Notes: generated from the sequence alone by a model not told the origin. A DNA stretch of 64,000 nucleotides from Xestospongia bergquistia (GCA_963965975.1 OZ014412.1:4776501-4840500); one strand, 5' to 3'; shown: positions 1-11,408, counted from the first letter of the stretch. A program made the numbers and translations.

Positions 1-702
1 ATAAAATCTAACTAACCACTGAGAAGGAATGTTGGTATAACTGGTCAGTGTTTTATAGAGATCATTCCACAAACTTCCTCTAAGTTGTATGGTATACATA
101 AAACATGCAATTGGTATTACAAAACATAGCATCAATTTTATCAGATAATAATTCTTTAACTGGTTTAACAAGTTTGACTGGTTTATTAGATGTATTCAAA
201 TTTTCATATTGACGATATATTTAAAAAATTAAGACATGATATTAAAAATATTAGTTATGGTTAAAATGGTAATTATTTAAAAATTTGAGTACCTCCTGTA
301 TTTCCTTGTTGTTGGCGCTATTACTATAACTATACATATCACCATTGCTATAGCTGATGAGAGTGAGCACCCTTTTGAATAATACTAGAGTCAAGTGGAT
401 TTTCTCTAGACTATCCTATAGTTCACCACTAATAAAAAGAACTATAAAAATACTACTTTTAACATAAAGTGAATTTCTAATACGCATGTTTGGAACATGC
501 TCCTACACTCTTTATAAGCTGTTTTGTTCTTGTTTGCAACCATACAAGATAGCTAGTAAGTTAAATTGGAAGAGCGAATATTGTTGTATCGCGTAGATCC
601 AGCAGCCGTCCTGTTAAAAAGTTAAGCACAAAATGTATTATTGATAGGACAGCATATATAATGATGCTCGTCAAGGTATTCACTTATGTTAATGGAGACA
701 TA

Positions 703-769
703 GGGGTAGGAAAGGGGGGCAGGGGGAGCTGAAACCCCCCAACATTAAGTCAAGGGGCTAAGCCCCCCT
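703..769. repeat. G-run / C-run block, repeated five times
   Basis: A short block has several runs of four to six G, then a run of C, then a GGGGCTAAGCCCCCC palindrome. Related copies lie at about 8392-8458, 20960-21030 and 27250-27320, and inverted at 28940-29010. The G-runs could form a quadruplex and the GGGG/CCCC arms a hairpin. It sits at the same place in each copy of the larger repeat, about 1.2 kb upstream of the coding region in units A and B. Function unknown; it could equally be a transposon sub-terminal block. Confidence 0.5.
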
Positions 770-1592
770 GATTTGTACTCAAGACTATAGCCGCTTGACT
801 GAAGTGGTTATTGTGTTAACCTAATTAGACTGTATCTAACCATACCAATGACTTCTGCTACCGCGGAATGCACTTTTTCAACCTTACACTGACTAAAAAA
901 TTACCTACAAAGTACTATGACCAAAGAACGATTAAACCATGTCATGTTGTTACATACACATAAGGACCGTACTGATAACATAAACTTATTAGAAATAGTG
1001 TTTATATAAGATATGATAAATACCTCACTTAGAAGTAAGCAATGTGATTCATTATTGAAATTGTATTGGTGGTGATGAATAAATGTACAATTTTATTTAA
1101 ATCAGAATGTTAAAACATCAGTTATTGTGAATTTCTGATCAAGAAAAAGTGCACTTTAGGTGTATTTTTCAGTTTTTGACATATCAATTATGAACAGAAA
1201 TTAAGCAATGTTTAAACTTTATAATTTGTTACATTTTGACATTGTTTATGACAAGATTGATTGGAATAGTTATAGCAAGGAATGGTTTCCTTCCAAAAAT
1301 TGGAAAAAGGTATGGAGTATAATGGAAATGATAATTCTAAGGAATACACCCATATACTCCAGGTACCTTGTTATAATAATAATGATATTGTATGTTAAGT
1401 TGGTTTAAGTAATATCTGAAACAAGTATTCTTAATGTTTGCAGTTGTGTTAAGTACTTCACTTAGTTTGTTTTCCTGTTAATGTCAGAAATTATATAATA
1501 GAACCATTAATTAATAGAAACTAAAATAACTTTGTACAAACTAAAGGTATACAGAAATATTTTAGAAACAGATCTTTGATGTGCAATTAATG

Positions 1593-1886
1593 TGTTATCT
1601 TTCAGTTTAAACTTTTCCTTATTTTGTTTGTATTTAACATAGTAACAGCAAGAATTTAATTAATTAATTACTACAAAACTCAATAAGGAAAAATGTAAAC
1701 TAAAAGATAACAGATAAAAGTCTGGAACCAAGAATTGCGTATTAATACTGTAACGCAAAATATTTAATTAATACAAAACAAAACAAGGTGCTTATTTGTT
1801 ATGTGATGTAGTAAATAGTGTTAATGCCGCTATTCTTGGTACTAGACTTTTATCTGTTAACGTTTAGTTTACACTTTTCTTTGTTC
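1593..1886. repeat. Imperfect inverted repeat upstream of FN3-bundle gene A
   Basis: The arm at about 1684-1736 is the imperfect reverse complement of 1833-1886, with roughly 45 of 53 positions pairing by eye. A further half-copy of the arm lies at 1593-1633. The loop holds direct TTAATTAA motifs. It lies 140 bp upstream of the gene at 2025, so it could be a small fold-back element, a transcribed hairpin or a promoter component. Confidence 0.6.
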
Positions 1887-2024
1887 TGTTTTGTATTTAA
1901 ACCTCGCTATTACAGTTGAGTATAGTAGTACCCTAGTGATTCAACATTTTAAGTTACCACAGAAGATTTCAAGAAAAGTAGAAGAAGTATACGCCTGTAC
2001 AGCTGCAGCTTTCTAATAGCAATT

Positions 2025-3719
2025 ATGAATCCAATATTTACTGTTGAAAAAATTTATAATATTGTCAGCGAAATTGAAGATCGTATAAGTCTACTTAGTC
2101 TCACTGGTGACCAAGAAACAAGAATTTTGCGACATGTTCATACGCTAAATTTACTTTTGGACGACTTAAGACCATTACAAACTAGACGTGACCTTCCTGA
2201 ATCTTTCAATCAAGCTCTTTTAGATCTCCTGCGCCAACTTGAAAGATGTCGTGACATATGCCAACCTGTCCATATACGTGGGCGTAAAAATCGTCTTGAG
2301 AAAGGTCGCGACTTACTCAGTATACCAGAGCGCAGCCGATTGGTGTGTGATTTGGAGAGGGGATTGGAAGGAGCTGTTAATAATTTCACTCTAATCCTCA
2401 CTGCAGAGGGTTTAAAGGTTGCAGATGATATGCAAACATCTATAAGGTCACAATTTTCTCAAATGGTATTGGCTATAAACAACCCTGATGTAGGATTCTT
2501 TACGGGTGCGAGTAACATTGCAGTAAAATCTCCTCATAAAGTGGACGAGCTTAAAATTGAAGAAAATGGTGAATTTCTGGATATTTCTTGGAGTGACACG
2601 AAGAACAAAGAGAATTTGATACTCTATTATGAAATGATGTGTAGTGATGGAAAGAGGGAAATCCCTTTACCTCAAATTAAGCCAAAAGACAAATTTGTAC
2701 GTATTGGTGAGCCTCGGGTACGACCAGGAAAGTACTACAGCTTTAAGATTCGTGCTGTTAATGAAGGTGGACATGGTGAATGGAGTGAAGAGACCAGGGC
2801 ACGATTAAAGAAATGGGTTCCAGAAAGACCGAGCAAACCAACGATACAAGTGGAAGGTGCTAACTCTGTGATAGTAAGCGTGTTACAACCTACAGAAGAC
2901 AAAAGCAATTGCAATGGTGCTCCAATAACTAGCTGTATTGTTGAGTATGCTGCTAATGATGGCAATGCTACAAAATGGGAGTCTCTTACACATTCACTAA
3001 AGAAACGTTCAACTGCTGACAACAAAATTAAGGTAATGATGGATAATCTTAATGCAAACACCCTGTATGAGTTTCGAGTCAAATTTAAAAATGAAGTTGG
3101 CTGCAGCCAACCCAGTGAGTCAACTATATGTCAAACAGATGTACCAATACCAGGAATACCAGAGGAACTTCGTGTTTCCACCAAACGAACTTCAAGTATG
3201 ATCAAAATTCGTTGGGCTCCACCATCTATCAATCCTGACGCTGTGCATCGCTACGAGTTGCAAATGCGCACAAAGAAAGGGAAATGGCAGCACATTACTT
3301 ACTCAACTAAAACGTCTGCAAAAGCTACAGGATTGAAACAAGACAAAAAATATTTCTTTCATGTTCAAGCTTTAAATCGACAAGATAAAAGCTGTGGTTT
3401 TACTGATCCAATTGAGGCAGAAACTCGATTTGGAAAAGCGGCAAAAGCAGCACTTACTCCTTTTGTTTTTGTAGGGGGAACTCTTGCAGCTCCTTTTTCT
3501 GCTGCTCTCGCAGGAGGTATTGGAAGTGGACTTCTAGCTGCTGATTTAGTTGACGATAAAGCTGGAGCTGTTGCTGCAGGTGTAGCTGCTGGTGTTGCTG
3601 GAGGAGTGGGTGGTGGTATAGTTGGAACTCTTGGAGCACCTTTTGTTGGTGGAGCATTAGCTCATACATTTGTCCATTGTGGTGATGAATACAGTGATCA
3701 GAGCAGTGATGAGGACTAA
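2025..3719 (+). CDS. FN3-bundle protein A (helical bundle, 3x FN3, glycine-zipper tail)
   Basis: This is a 564-residue single-exon gene of a family I cannot name. Residues 1-150 have no signal peptide and are predicted to form four amphipathic helices (about 5-27, 29-52, 57-82 and 100-135). Three fibronectin-III domains follow at about 168-262, 264-372 and 375-467, with the usual W and Y/L core positions. Residues 470-545 are hydrophobic and rich in Gly and Ala with repeated GxxxG spacing, and the tail is acidic (DQSSDED). The order of bundle, FN3 spacer and membrane-type zipper suggests an intracellular effector with an MLKL/HeLo-like domain. That is inference from helix spacing, not a profile match. 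The ATG follows an in-frame stop in the leader (TAA at 2013-2018). Three paralogues lie in the window, and all lack introns, unlike the genes after 33,500. Confidence 0.85.
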   Translation: MNPIFTVEKIYNIVSEIEDRISLLSLTGDQETRILRHVHTLNLLLDDLRPLQTRRDLPESFNQALLDLLRQLERCRDICQPVHIRGRKNRLEKGRDLLSIPERSRLVCDLERGLEGAVNNFTLILTAEGLKVADDMQTSIRSQFSQMVLAINNPDVGFFTGASNIAVKSPHKVDELKIEENGEFLDISWSDTKNKENLILYYEMMCSDGKREIPLPQIKPKDKFVRIGEPRVRPGKYYSFKIRAVNEGGHGEWSEETRARLKKWVPERPSKPTIQVEGANSVIVSVLQPTEDKSNCNGAPITSCIVEYAANDGNATKWESLTHSLKKRSTADNKIKVMMDNLNANTLYEFRVKFKNEVGCSQPSESTICQTDVPIPGIPEELRVSTKRTSSMIKIRWAPPSINPDAVHRYELQMRTKKGKWQHITYSTKTSAKATGLKQDKKYFFHVQALNRQDKSCGFTDPIEAETRFGKAAKAALTPFVFVGGTLAAPFSAALAGGIGSGLLAADLVDDKAGAVAAGVAAGVAGGVGGGIVGTLGAPFVGGALAHTFVHCGDEYSDQSSDED

Positions 3720-3817
3720 GTTGAGAAACTTAAACTATAACTGAGATGTTATTATTTAACAAATATGCTATTCATTGTCATATAGTTTGTCATGCAATAT
3801 ATATATTATATATGGAA

Positions 3818-3823
3818 AATAAA
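3818..3823 (+). terminator. Poly(A) signal of FN3-bundle gene A
   Basis: An AATAAA hexamer lies 99 bp after the stop codon. The same hexamer follows gene B at 11507-11512. Confidence 0.6.
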
Positions 3824-5857
3824 TAATGACGTTACTCATTAAATCTTGCATTAATAGTCTATTTTAAGGACACTTATCAGCTAGATAGAACATACAGGAA
3901 CTAGCACTATATATAACTATACTTTTCCTACATGCAATGTCATTGATTTCATTCCAAAATATATATCAGCTTAAGCATTCTTAATTAATTCTGAATCTGG
4001 TGTCATTTCAACAAAAGACAGCAAAGTTATTTGCTTTCTTTAAGGTCCTAAGTCAATGCAATCATACTATATATAGCTGTCAAACATTTTAAAGTATACT
4101 TAATTGTCATTTACTTTAATTATAAAAAAAAATAATTTTGATGTAGTAGGGATAAGTTATTATAACACCTCTTAATTAATAATAAGCTAATATCAATGCA
4201 ATTCCTCAATGTAGATGGTTCTGACTATGTGCACAAACTTGGACCAACCTCCAATATAGTTAGCCCTGCCCCAAATCTATTCTATCCTTCCTCTAAGAGG
4301 AAAATTACTAATTAAATTATATCCTTTGATATTGATGTAACTAATGATTTCAAAATAAATAACTAATTATTACAAGTTAACCTTATAATAACCAGTATAT
4401 GAGTTATAATATAGAGAAACTAAGTTCTAGCAATTTAATACTTTTCTAATTGTTATATAATTGGACACTTACAATAATGTAAATGAAGACAATTACAAGA
4501 ATACACAATTAGTGAAAATCATTCGAGGAATTTTTATTTGTAAATGTAATAAATAATGTAATAAAAAAGGTTGAATTTTGTGTCATGTCACACACTGGAT
4601 TGTAAATAGATTTATTTAGTAATTACATCAGATAATTAATTGAATGTAATAAATGAACAACTAAATATAATGAGTAGACAATATATCAATAAAAATTAAT
4701 AATATATTAATTTATGAAGGCAGTGTCTAGAGTGCCAATAATAGAACACTGTATTGTAATGGAAATTTAATACTATACCCCAGATCCTAATTACTGGAAC
4801 CTCAATGTGTAAATTTAAGTGTTTTGTTACCAACACTCTAGACACTACCTTAATGAATGCGGTAATTATAAAGATAGTAGTAATACAGACTCATTCCTGT
4901 TCTATAAATTAGGATATTGCAGACTGCTACTCGTAGTCAGCGACCTAGCCCCGCCTCCTTTTTGATAATTAACTACCAAAATGGAGGAGGGGGTAACCAA
5001 TATAATAAAACTCATGATCTATAAAGTGAATATATGTATATATGAATGAAGCCTTTATCCAGATGGATGGCCAGTATCAACCTAATGGAGTAAATAGAGA
5101 TACTTGATATGTTGATATTCTTATATGTATGCTGTAACTAGAAGAACAAAGTAACTGACCGAGCTAGAGATCTAGATGATTAATATTATCTGAATATCCA
5201 GTAATTCAATGACACTATTCCAACAACATTCAAGAGAGACTGGTTAGATGAATAAAACTTTAAAAGATGCTCTAAAATAAATATGCTGGCACTGGTACAA
5301 GAGTATAATGTTTGAAGATTCCAAGAAAAGAAGAAAACCATACTGTATATAGACTATGTATAATATGCACTATTAAAATGAATTTTTTGATCATGACCTA
5401 ACCAATTCATGATCATTTACATTGCATGAGTCATGTAGTTAATTGTCAAAGCAATGAAGATTTTAATGTCTTGTTCGTTAAACAAATAATTTCTATGGAT
5501 GTTATGCTTTTGAGTGCTGTCACTATATGATCTGTGTTAGTTTCTGCTTTGTCATTGTGAGTGAGGGCTGTTGCTATGGAATTATAATAGGACATTCCTA
5601 CATGCTTCATACATGGGAAGATTTGTTAAGAACATAAATTGTGCAGTTCCATAGTAATTAGTAATCAAAACAACAGCTGTTTGTATGGCACAGGAAGTCC
5701 GTACTTTAATGAGAAATTAATACTATACCTAGACCCTAAATATTAATATTGATTTCACATTGGAGTATGGACTTCTTTGTACTGTATGAATAGCCACTAG
5801 TACTGTGATGTTGTTGTTTAATTACTGTACTTTTATTGATGGATACAAGCAGTGACT
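3824..5857. other. AT-rich flank without a supported gene
   Basis: Downstream half of unit A. It contains the 135-bp TIR element at 4717-4851 and no open frame with recognisable protein character. Part of it (about 4195-4310) recurs after gene C at 17330-17440, so it belongs to the ancestral 3' flank of the gene family. Confidence 0.6.
4717..4851. mobile_element. 135-bp MITE-like element, copy A
   Basis: Terminal inverted repeats of 18 bp (4717-4734 and 4834-4851) pair with one mismatch and enclose about 100 bp of non-coding AT-rich sequence. No clear target-site duplication was seen. The copy in unit B is 12402-12536, also 135 bp, so the insertion predates the A/B duplication. Confidence 0.55.
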
Positions 5858-6745
5858 ATAATCACTATAATAGAGGAAGAAAAGAAAGTTAGTATTGAGT
5901 CTTCACTGCCTGAGATATCAGAAAATGATATGCAGAGGGGGAGATACCTTGTGAATGAATTGCGTACTTTATTTGAGAAGGCAGTGTCATCTAGCAGGAA
6001 ACAATATGAACGTTATTCACAAAATATTGAAAAGTACTTTCGTTTTAAGTTTAAATTCTATGGTTTTAAAGCTACAGAGAGATGTACCACTCAGTCACAA
6101 TGGCTATTTGATTTAACATTAAATTAAATATAGTAGCAATAATGATAATAATTATGTTAGGCAATTATTTCATTAATTTAATTTGTCAATGAGGACTACA
6201 CTTAGCAGTCCCAAATAATGAAAAATGAAAAAAAATTCTAGACAAAGATCCCAGCTATTTATAGTATTCATTAATAAATTTGACAAATCACTGATTTCTC
6301 TGATACAGAAGTTTTACTTATACCAAATTTTTCAATTACATCATCAGTATCCAAGTCCATTATTACATATAGTACTACAGTATAGTGTGTCTCTGTTTGT
6401 TGTTGTTTTTAACAATATAAAATAGTTATTGAAATGTTGGAGGAGATAATGAATCTTATTAATCAGACTACTGTTAAAATTAACTTAGTAAGTAAAGAGA
6501 ATTCATCAAGGTAATGAATTAATTAATTAAATAATTTAGACATTGTTTTGTTTAGAACTCGTGCTGTTACAAGAGGAGTTAATAACAGAGTTAAAGAAGA
6601 ATTGACAGCTGCTATGGATAAACAGTTAACTCGTTGTCAGGAATCCATTGACTTTGTAGATTTTTTAAACAAGAAAGATTATGTTTTATTGCAATTGTAT
6701 TGGAAGTTTTTTACTTTATTTACTGATACACACAACAATCAATGA
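5852..6745 (+). pseudogene. Remnant of an intron-containing gene, family not recognised
   Basis: Two protein-like stretches survive. The first (5852-6127) is a 91-residue acidic/helical frame with several K/E/R-rich helices. The second starts near 6435, reads to a donor-like AG|GTAATG at about 6512, and resumes after an acceptor at 6556 with a frame ending at 6745. The join keeps frame and gives a plausible charged helical sequence, but stops and AT-rich insertions separate the parts. It lies between units A and B and has no copy in B. Its 3' end is repeated in inverted form near 30950-31000. I cannot assign a family. Confidence 0.4.
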
Positions 6746-7282
6746 ATATTATTACTGTTATCACAATTTTTTTCCAAATGGCATACTGCATGTGTAGTTT
6801 GTACTAATATTAATTTATAATATTATTGTGATAAAGATATATCAACGTAATAAAATAATATGCATCTCTTATTGGATGTCAGTTTTCTGTTGACTTTTGA
6901 TTTTGTATGCAAGATGACACTTGTATTACATTAAGCTGTTTCCCATTGTTGATAGTGAATATTGGATATTGTAGATGTGTCCCTCCAAATTATGCAAAAA
7001 TCTTAAAACAAAACAAATTTTCAGTATGACAATTCAATAACCATTATGTAGTTGCTTGTGAAGCTATGGGTTTCTAGTTGCTTGTGAAGTTATGGGTTTC
7101 TAGTTGCTTATGTGTGACTTAAAGTATTTAAATTTAACTAAAAGTAGTTGGTTTTAGTTATTTTCGTCAGTTGTATTGCAGACAGGCTGCCATTAAACAT
7201 AATTATTCATAGTTACCGTTAATGAAATTCATGACAAATAGGTTGCGCCCCACAAGAGCATGAAAACAAAATCTGCAGTAAA

Positions 7283-7290
7283 TATAAAAG
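7283..7290 (+). promoter_or_regulatory. TATA-like box upstream of the 346-nt structured element
   Basis: TATAAAAG lies 31 bp before the element's first pairing base. The same box is at 19770-19777, 25861-25868 and, on the minus strand, 30390-30397. It also survives upstream of the diverged copies. Spacing fits a TATA-dependent Pol II or Pol III (U6-type) start. No proximal sequence element was identified. Confidence 0.45.
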
Positions 7291-7313
7291 GAAATGAAAA
7301 CCATCTTGGATAG

Positions 7314-7659
7314 GTTGTGTTGTGGGCCAGCGTTCTGCAATGCATCAGACCTCTGAGATGGTTACCAGCATACTCTACGGAGTATCCGAAAGGCCGACTA
7401 GGATAGGGCTGGTAGTCTCCCTTTAAACGAGAAGAGGCTGGTGTATTTGTGGTTCCCGGTTCCTGAATGCGATATTCCCTAAGAGCTGGAATCCCGTACG
7501 GCTGGTTTTAAGTTAGGGCGATGCTCCAGCCAGGATTACCTCGCGAAGACGAGGGTTACCAAGCCAGGTGGCGGTCCCAGCTAGCAATAGCAGGGAATCC
7601 TGGAGCCTAAGTGGAAGCCTGAGTGGGTGAGCGAGTAGGAATCGTTTGGGCAACACAAC
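7314..7659 (+). ncRNA. 346-nt GC-rich structured RNA candidate, copy 1
   Basis: This GC-rich island in AT-rich DNA has strong nested pairing. The ends pair (7314-7322 with 7651-7659). A stem 7363-7369/7408-7414 encloses a hairpin 7370-7385 with a cUACGg tetraloop. Stem 7501-7505/7526-7530 follows. Stem 7530-7537/7596-7603 encloses a hairpin 7539-7554 and a hairpin 7575-7596 with a GCAA loop. A TATA-like box is 31 bp upstream and a run of T follows at about 7662, as for a Pol III terminator. Four copies in the window are exactly 346 nt. I compared it by memory with RNase P, MRP, 7SK, 7SL and telomerase RNA and saw no match. It could instead be a transposon end or untranslated leader. Confidence 0.5.
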
Positions 7660-9713
7660 ATGTTTTTTTTTATAAATTTAACTTTTTTTATAAAATCTAA
7701 CTAACCACTGAGAAGGAATGTTGGTATAACTGGTCAGTGTTTTATAGAGATCATTCCACAAACTTCCTCTAAGTTGTATGGTATACATAAAACATGCAAT
7801 TGGTATTACAAAACATAGCATCAATTTTATCAGATAATAATTCTTTAACTGGTTTAACAAGTTTGACTGGTTTATTAGATGTATTCAAATTTTCATATTG
7901 ACGATATATTTAAAAAATTAAGACATGATATTAAAAATATTAGTTATGGTTAAAATGGTAATTATTTAAAAATTTGAGTACCTCCTGTATTTCCTTGTTG
8001 TTGGCGCTATTACTATAACTATACATATCACCATTGCTATAGCTGATGAGAGTGAGCACCCTTTTGAATAATACTAGAGTCAAGTGGATTTTCTCTAGAC
8101 TATCCTATAGTTCACCACTAATAAAAAGAACTATAAAAATACTACTTTTAACATAAAGTGAATTTCTAATACGCATGTTTGGAACATGCTCCTACACTCT
8201 TTATAAGCTGTTTTGTTCTTGTTTGCAACCATACAAGATAGCTAGTAAGTTAAATTGGAAGAGCGAATATTGTTGTATCGCGTAGATCCAGCAGCCGTCC
8301 TGTTAAAAAGTTAAGCACAAAATGTATTATTGATAGGACAGCATATATAATGATGCTCGTCAAGGTATTCACTTATGTTAATGGAGACATAGGGGTAGGA
8401 AAGGGGGGCAGGGGGAGCTGAAACCCCCCAACATTAAGTCAAGGGGCTAAGCCCCCCTGATTTGTACTCAAGACTATAACCGCTTGACTGAAGTGGTTAT
8501 TGTGTTAACCTAATTAGACTGTATCTAACCATACCAATGACTTCTGCTACCGCGGAATGCACTTTTTCAACCTTACACTGACTAAAAAATTACCTACAAA
8601 GTACTATGACCAAAGAACGATTAAACCATGTCATGTTGTTACATACACATAAGGACCGTACTGATAACATAAACTTATTAGAAATAGTGTTTATATAAGA
8701 TATGATAAATACCTCACTTAGAAGTAAGCAATGTGATTCATTATTGAAATTGTATTGGTGGTGATGAATAAATGTACAATTTTATTTAAATCAGAATGTT
8801 AAAACATCAGTTATTGTGAATTTCTGATCAAGAAAAAGTGCACTTTAGGTGTATTTTTCAGTTTTTGACATATCAATTATGAACAGAAATTAAGCAATGT
8901 TTAAACTTTATAATTTGTTACATTTTGACATTGTTTATGACAAGATTGATTGGAATAGTTATAGCAAGGAATGGTTTCCTTCCAAAAATTGGAAAAAGGT
9001 ATGGAGTATAATGGAAATGATAATTCTAAGGAATACACCCATATACTCCAGGTACCTTGTTATAATAATAATGATATTGTATGTTAAGTTGGTTTAAGTA
9101 ATATCTGAAACAAGTATTCTTAATGTTTGCAGTTGTGTTAAGTACTTCACTTAGTTTGTTTTCCTGTTAATGTCAGAAATTATATAATAGAACCATTAAT
9201 TAATAGAAACTAAAATAACTTTGTACAAACTAAAGGTATACAGAAATATTTTAGAAACAGATCTTTGATGTGCAATTAATGTGTTATCTTTCAGTTTAAA
9301 CTTTTCCTTATTTTGTTTGTATTTAACATAGTAACAGCAAGAATTTAATTAATTAATTACTACAAAACTCAATAAGGAAAAATGTAAACTAAAAGATAAC
9401 AGATAAAAGTCTGGAACCAAGAATTGCGTATTAATACTGTAACGCAAAATATTTAATTAATACAAAACAAAACAAGGTGCTTATTTGTTATGTGATGTAG
9501 TAAATAGTGTTAATGCCGCTATTCTTGGTACTAGACTTTTATCTGTTAACGTTTAGTTTACACTTTTCTTTGTTCTGTTTTGTATTTAAACCTCGCTATT
9601 ACAGTTGAGTATAGTAGTACCCTAGTGATTCAACATTTTAAGTTACCACAGAAGATTTCAAGAAAAGTAGAAGAAGTATACGCCTGTACAGCTGCAGCTT
9701 TCTAATAGCAATT

Positions 9714-11408
9714 ATGAATCCAATATCTACTGTTGAAAAAATTTATAATATTGTCAGCGAAATTGAAGATCGTATAAGTCTACTTAGTCTCACTGGTGAC
9801 CAAGAAACAAGAATTTTGCGACATGTTCATACGCTAAATTTACTTTTGGACGACTTAAGACCATTACAAACTAGACGTGACCTTCCTGAATCTTTCAATC
9901 AAGCTCTTTTAGATCTCCTGCGCCAACTTGAAAGATGTCGTGACATATGCCAACCTGTCCATATACGTGGGCGTAAAAATCGTCTTGAGAAAGGTCGCGA
10001 CTTACTCAGTATACCAGAGCGCAGCCGATTGGTGTGTGATTTGGAGAGGGGATTGGAAGGAGCTGTTAATAATTTCACTCTAATCCTCACTGCAGAGGGT
10101 TTAAAGGTTGCAGATGATATGCAAACATCTATAAGGTCACAATTTTCTCAAATGGTATTGGCTATAAACAACCCTGATGTAGGATTCTTTACGGGTGCGA
10201 GTAACATTGCAGTAAAATCTCCTCATAAAGTGGACGAGCTTAAAATTGAAGAAAATGGTGAATTTCTGGATATTTCTTGGAGTGACACGAAGAACAAAGA
10301 GAATTTGATACTCTATTATGAAATGATGTGTAGTGATGGAAAGAGGGAAATCCCTTTACCTCAAATTAAGCCAAAAGACAAATTTGTACGTATTGGTGAG
10401 CCTCGGGTACGACCAGGAAAGTACTACAGCTTTAACATTCGTGCTGTTAATGAAGGTGGACATGGTGAATGGAGTGAAGAGACCAGGGCACGATTAAAGA
10501 AATGGGTTCCAGAAAGACCGAGCAAACCAACGATACAAGTGGAAGGTGCTAACTCTGTGATAGTAAGCGTGTTACAACCTACAGAAGACAAAAGCAATTG
10601 CAATGGTGCTCCAATAACTAGCTGTATTGTTGAGTATGCTGCTAATGATGGCAATGCTACAAAATGGGAGTCTCTTACACATTCACTAAAGAAACGTTCA
10701 ACTGCTGACAACAAAATTAAGGTAATGATGGATAATCTTAATGCAAACACCCTGTATGAGTTTCGAGTCAAATTTAAAAATGAAGTTGGCTGCAGCCAAC
10801 CCAGTGAGTCAACTATATGTCAAACAGATGTACCAATACCAGGAATACCAGAGGAACTTCGTGTTTCCACCAAACGAACTTCAAGTATGATCAAAATTCG
10901 TTGGGCTCCACCATCTATCAATCCTGACGCTGTGCATCGCTACGAGTTGCAAATGCGCACAAAGAAAGGGAAATGGCAGCACATTACTTACTCAACTAAA
11001 ACGTCTGCAAAAGCTACAGGATTGAAACAAGACAAAAAATATTTCTTTCATGTTCAAGCTTTAAATCGACAAGATAAAAGCTGTGGTTTTACTGATCCAA
11101 TTGAGGCAGAAACTCGATTTGGAAAAGCGGCAAAAGCAGCACTTACTCCTTTTGTTTTTGTAGGGGGAACTCTTGCAGCTCCTTTTTCTGCTGCTCTCGC
11201 AGGAGGTATTGGAAGTGGACTTCTAGCTGCTGATTTAGTTGACGATAAAGCTGGAGCTGTTGCTGCAGGTGTAGCTGCTGGTGTTGCTGGAGGAGTGGGT
11301 GGTGGTATAGTTGGAACTCTTGGAGCACCTTTTGTTGGTGGAGCATTAGCTCATACATTTGTCCATTGTGGTGATGAATACAGTGATCAGAGCAGTGATG
11401 AGGACTAA
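9714..11408 (+). CDS. FN3-bundle protein B (helical bundle, 3x FN3, glycine-zipper tail)
   Basis: A 564-residue near-identical copy of the protein at 2025-3719. I found two coding differences, both changing the protein: residue 5 is Ser instead of Phe, and a Lys in the first FN3 domain (about residue 242) is Asn. Domain order is unchanged: helical bundle to about 150, three FN3 domains to about 467, Gly/Ala-rich segment with GxxxG spacing, acidic tail. The gene is intronless and has the same leader and poly(A) signal (11507-11512). The 346-nt structured element lies 2.05 kb upstream on the same strand. The two copies are either a very recent duplication or have been kept alike by gene conversion. 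Confidence 0.85.
   Translation: MNPISTVEKIYNIVSEIEDRISLLSLTGDQETRILRHVHTLNLLLDDLRPLQTRRDLPESFNQALLDLLRQLERCRDICQPVHIRGRKNRLEKGRDLLSIPERSRLVCDLERGLEGAVNNFTLILTAEGLKVADDMQTSIRSQFSQMVLAINNPDVGFFTGASNIAVKSPHKVDELKIEENGEFLDISWSDTKNKENLILYYEMMCSDGKREIPLPQIKPKDKFVRIGEPRVRPGKYYSFNIRAVNEGGHGEWSEETRARLKKWVPERPSKPTIQVEGANSVIVSVLQPTEDKSNCNGAPITSCIVEYAANDGNATKWESLTHSLKKRSTADNKIKVMMDNLNANTLYEFRVKFKNEVGCSQPSESTICQTDVPIPGIPEELRVSTKRTSSMIKIRWAPPSINPDAVHRYELQMRTKKGKWQHITYSTKTSAKATGLKQDKKYFFHVQALNRQDKSCGFTDPIEAETRFGKAAKAALTPFVFVGGTLAAPFSAALAGGIGSGLLAADLVDDKAGAVAAGVAAGVAGGVGGGIVGTLGAPFVGGALAHTFVHCGDEYSDQSSDED

Larger units (their letters stand above)
1..5857. repeat. Segmental duplication unit A (FN3-bundle gene plus flanks)
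   Basis: Bases 1 onward match 7690 onward at a constant offset of 7689 through the gene, and similarity continues with indels to about 5857 (matching about 14795 after removing the 13181-14415 insertion). I saw only three substitutions in the first 3.9 kb, two of them in the coding region. From about 3960 the copies differ often, including small deletions. The unit carries one intact gene, an inverted repeat upstream and a short TIR element downstream. The stretch 1-1590 has no gene I can support; it holds AT-rich flank and the G-rich/C-rich block at 703-769. Confidence 0.9.

Noticed and set aside
1208..1408. 66-codon frame present identically in units A and B (also 8897-9097)
   Set aside because: The whole 3.9-kb region is nearly identical, so identity is no evidence of selection. 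The peptide has no recognisable features.
3454..3669. Gln/Leu-rich frame antisense to the glycine-zipper codons (also 11143-11358)
   Set aside because: It is the mirror of Gly/Ala codon repeats in the real gene.
7511..7518. TTAGGG-like word in the structured element as a telomerase template
   Set aside because: It is in the wrong orientation for a template on the predicted transcript and too short.
7314..7659. Resemblance of pieces (CCTCGC, TGGGCAAC, CCGAAAGG) to HDV-like or hammerhead ribozymes
   Set aside because: The pieces are not in the order or spacing these ribozymes need, and the hammerhead CUGANGA core is absent. Kept only as a structured RNA of unknown type.
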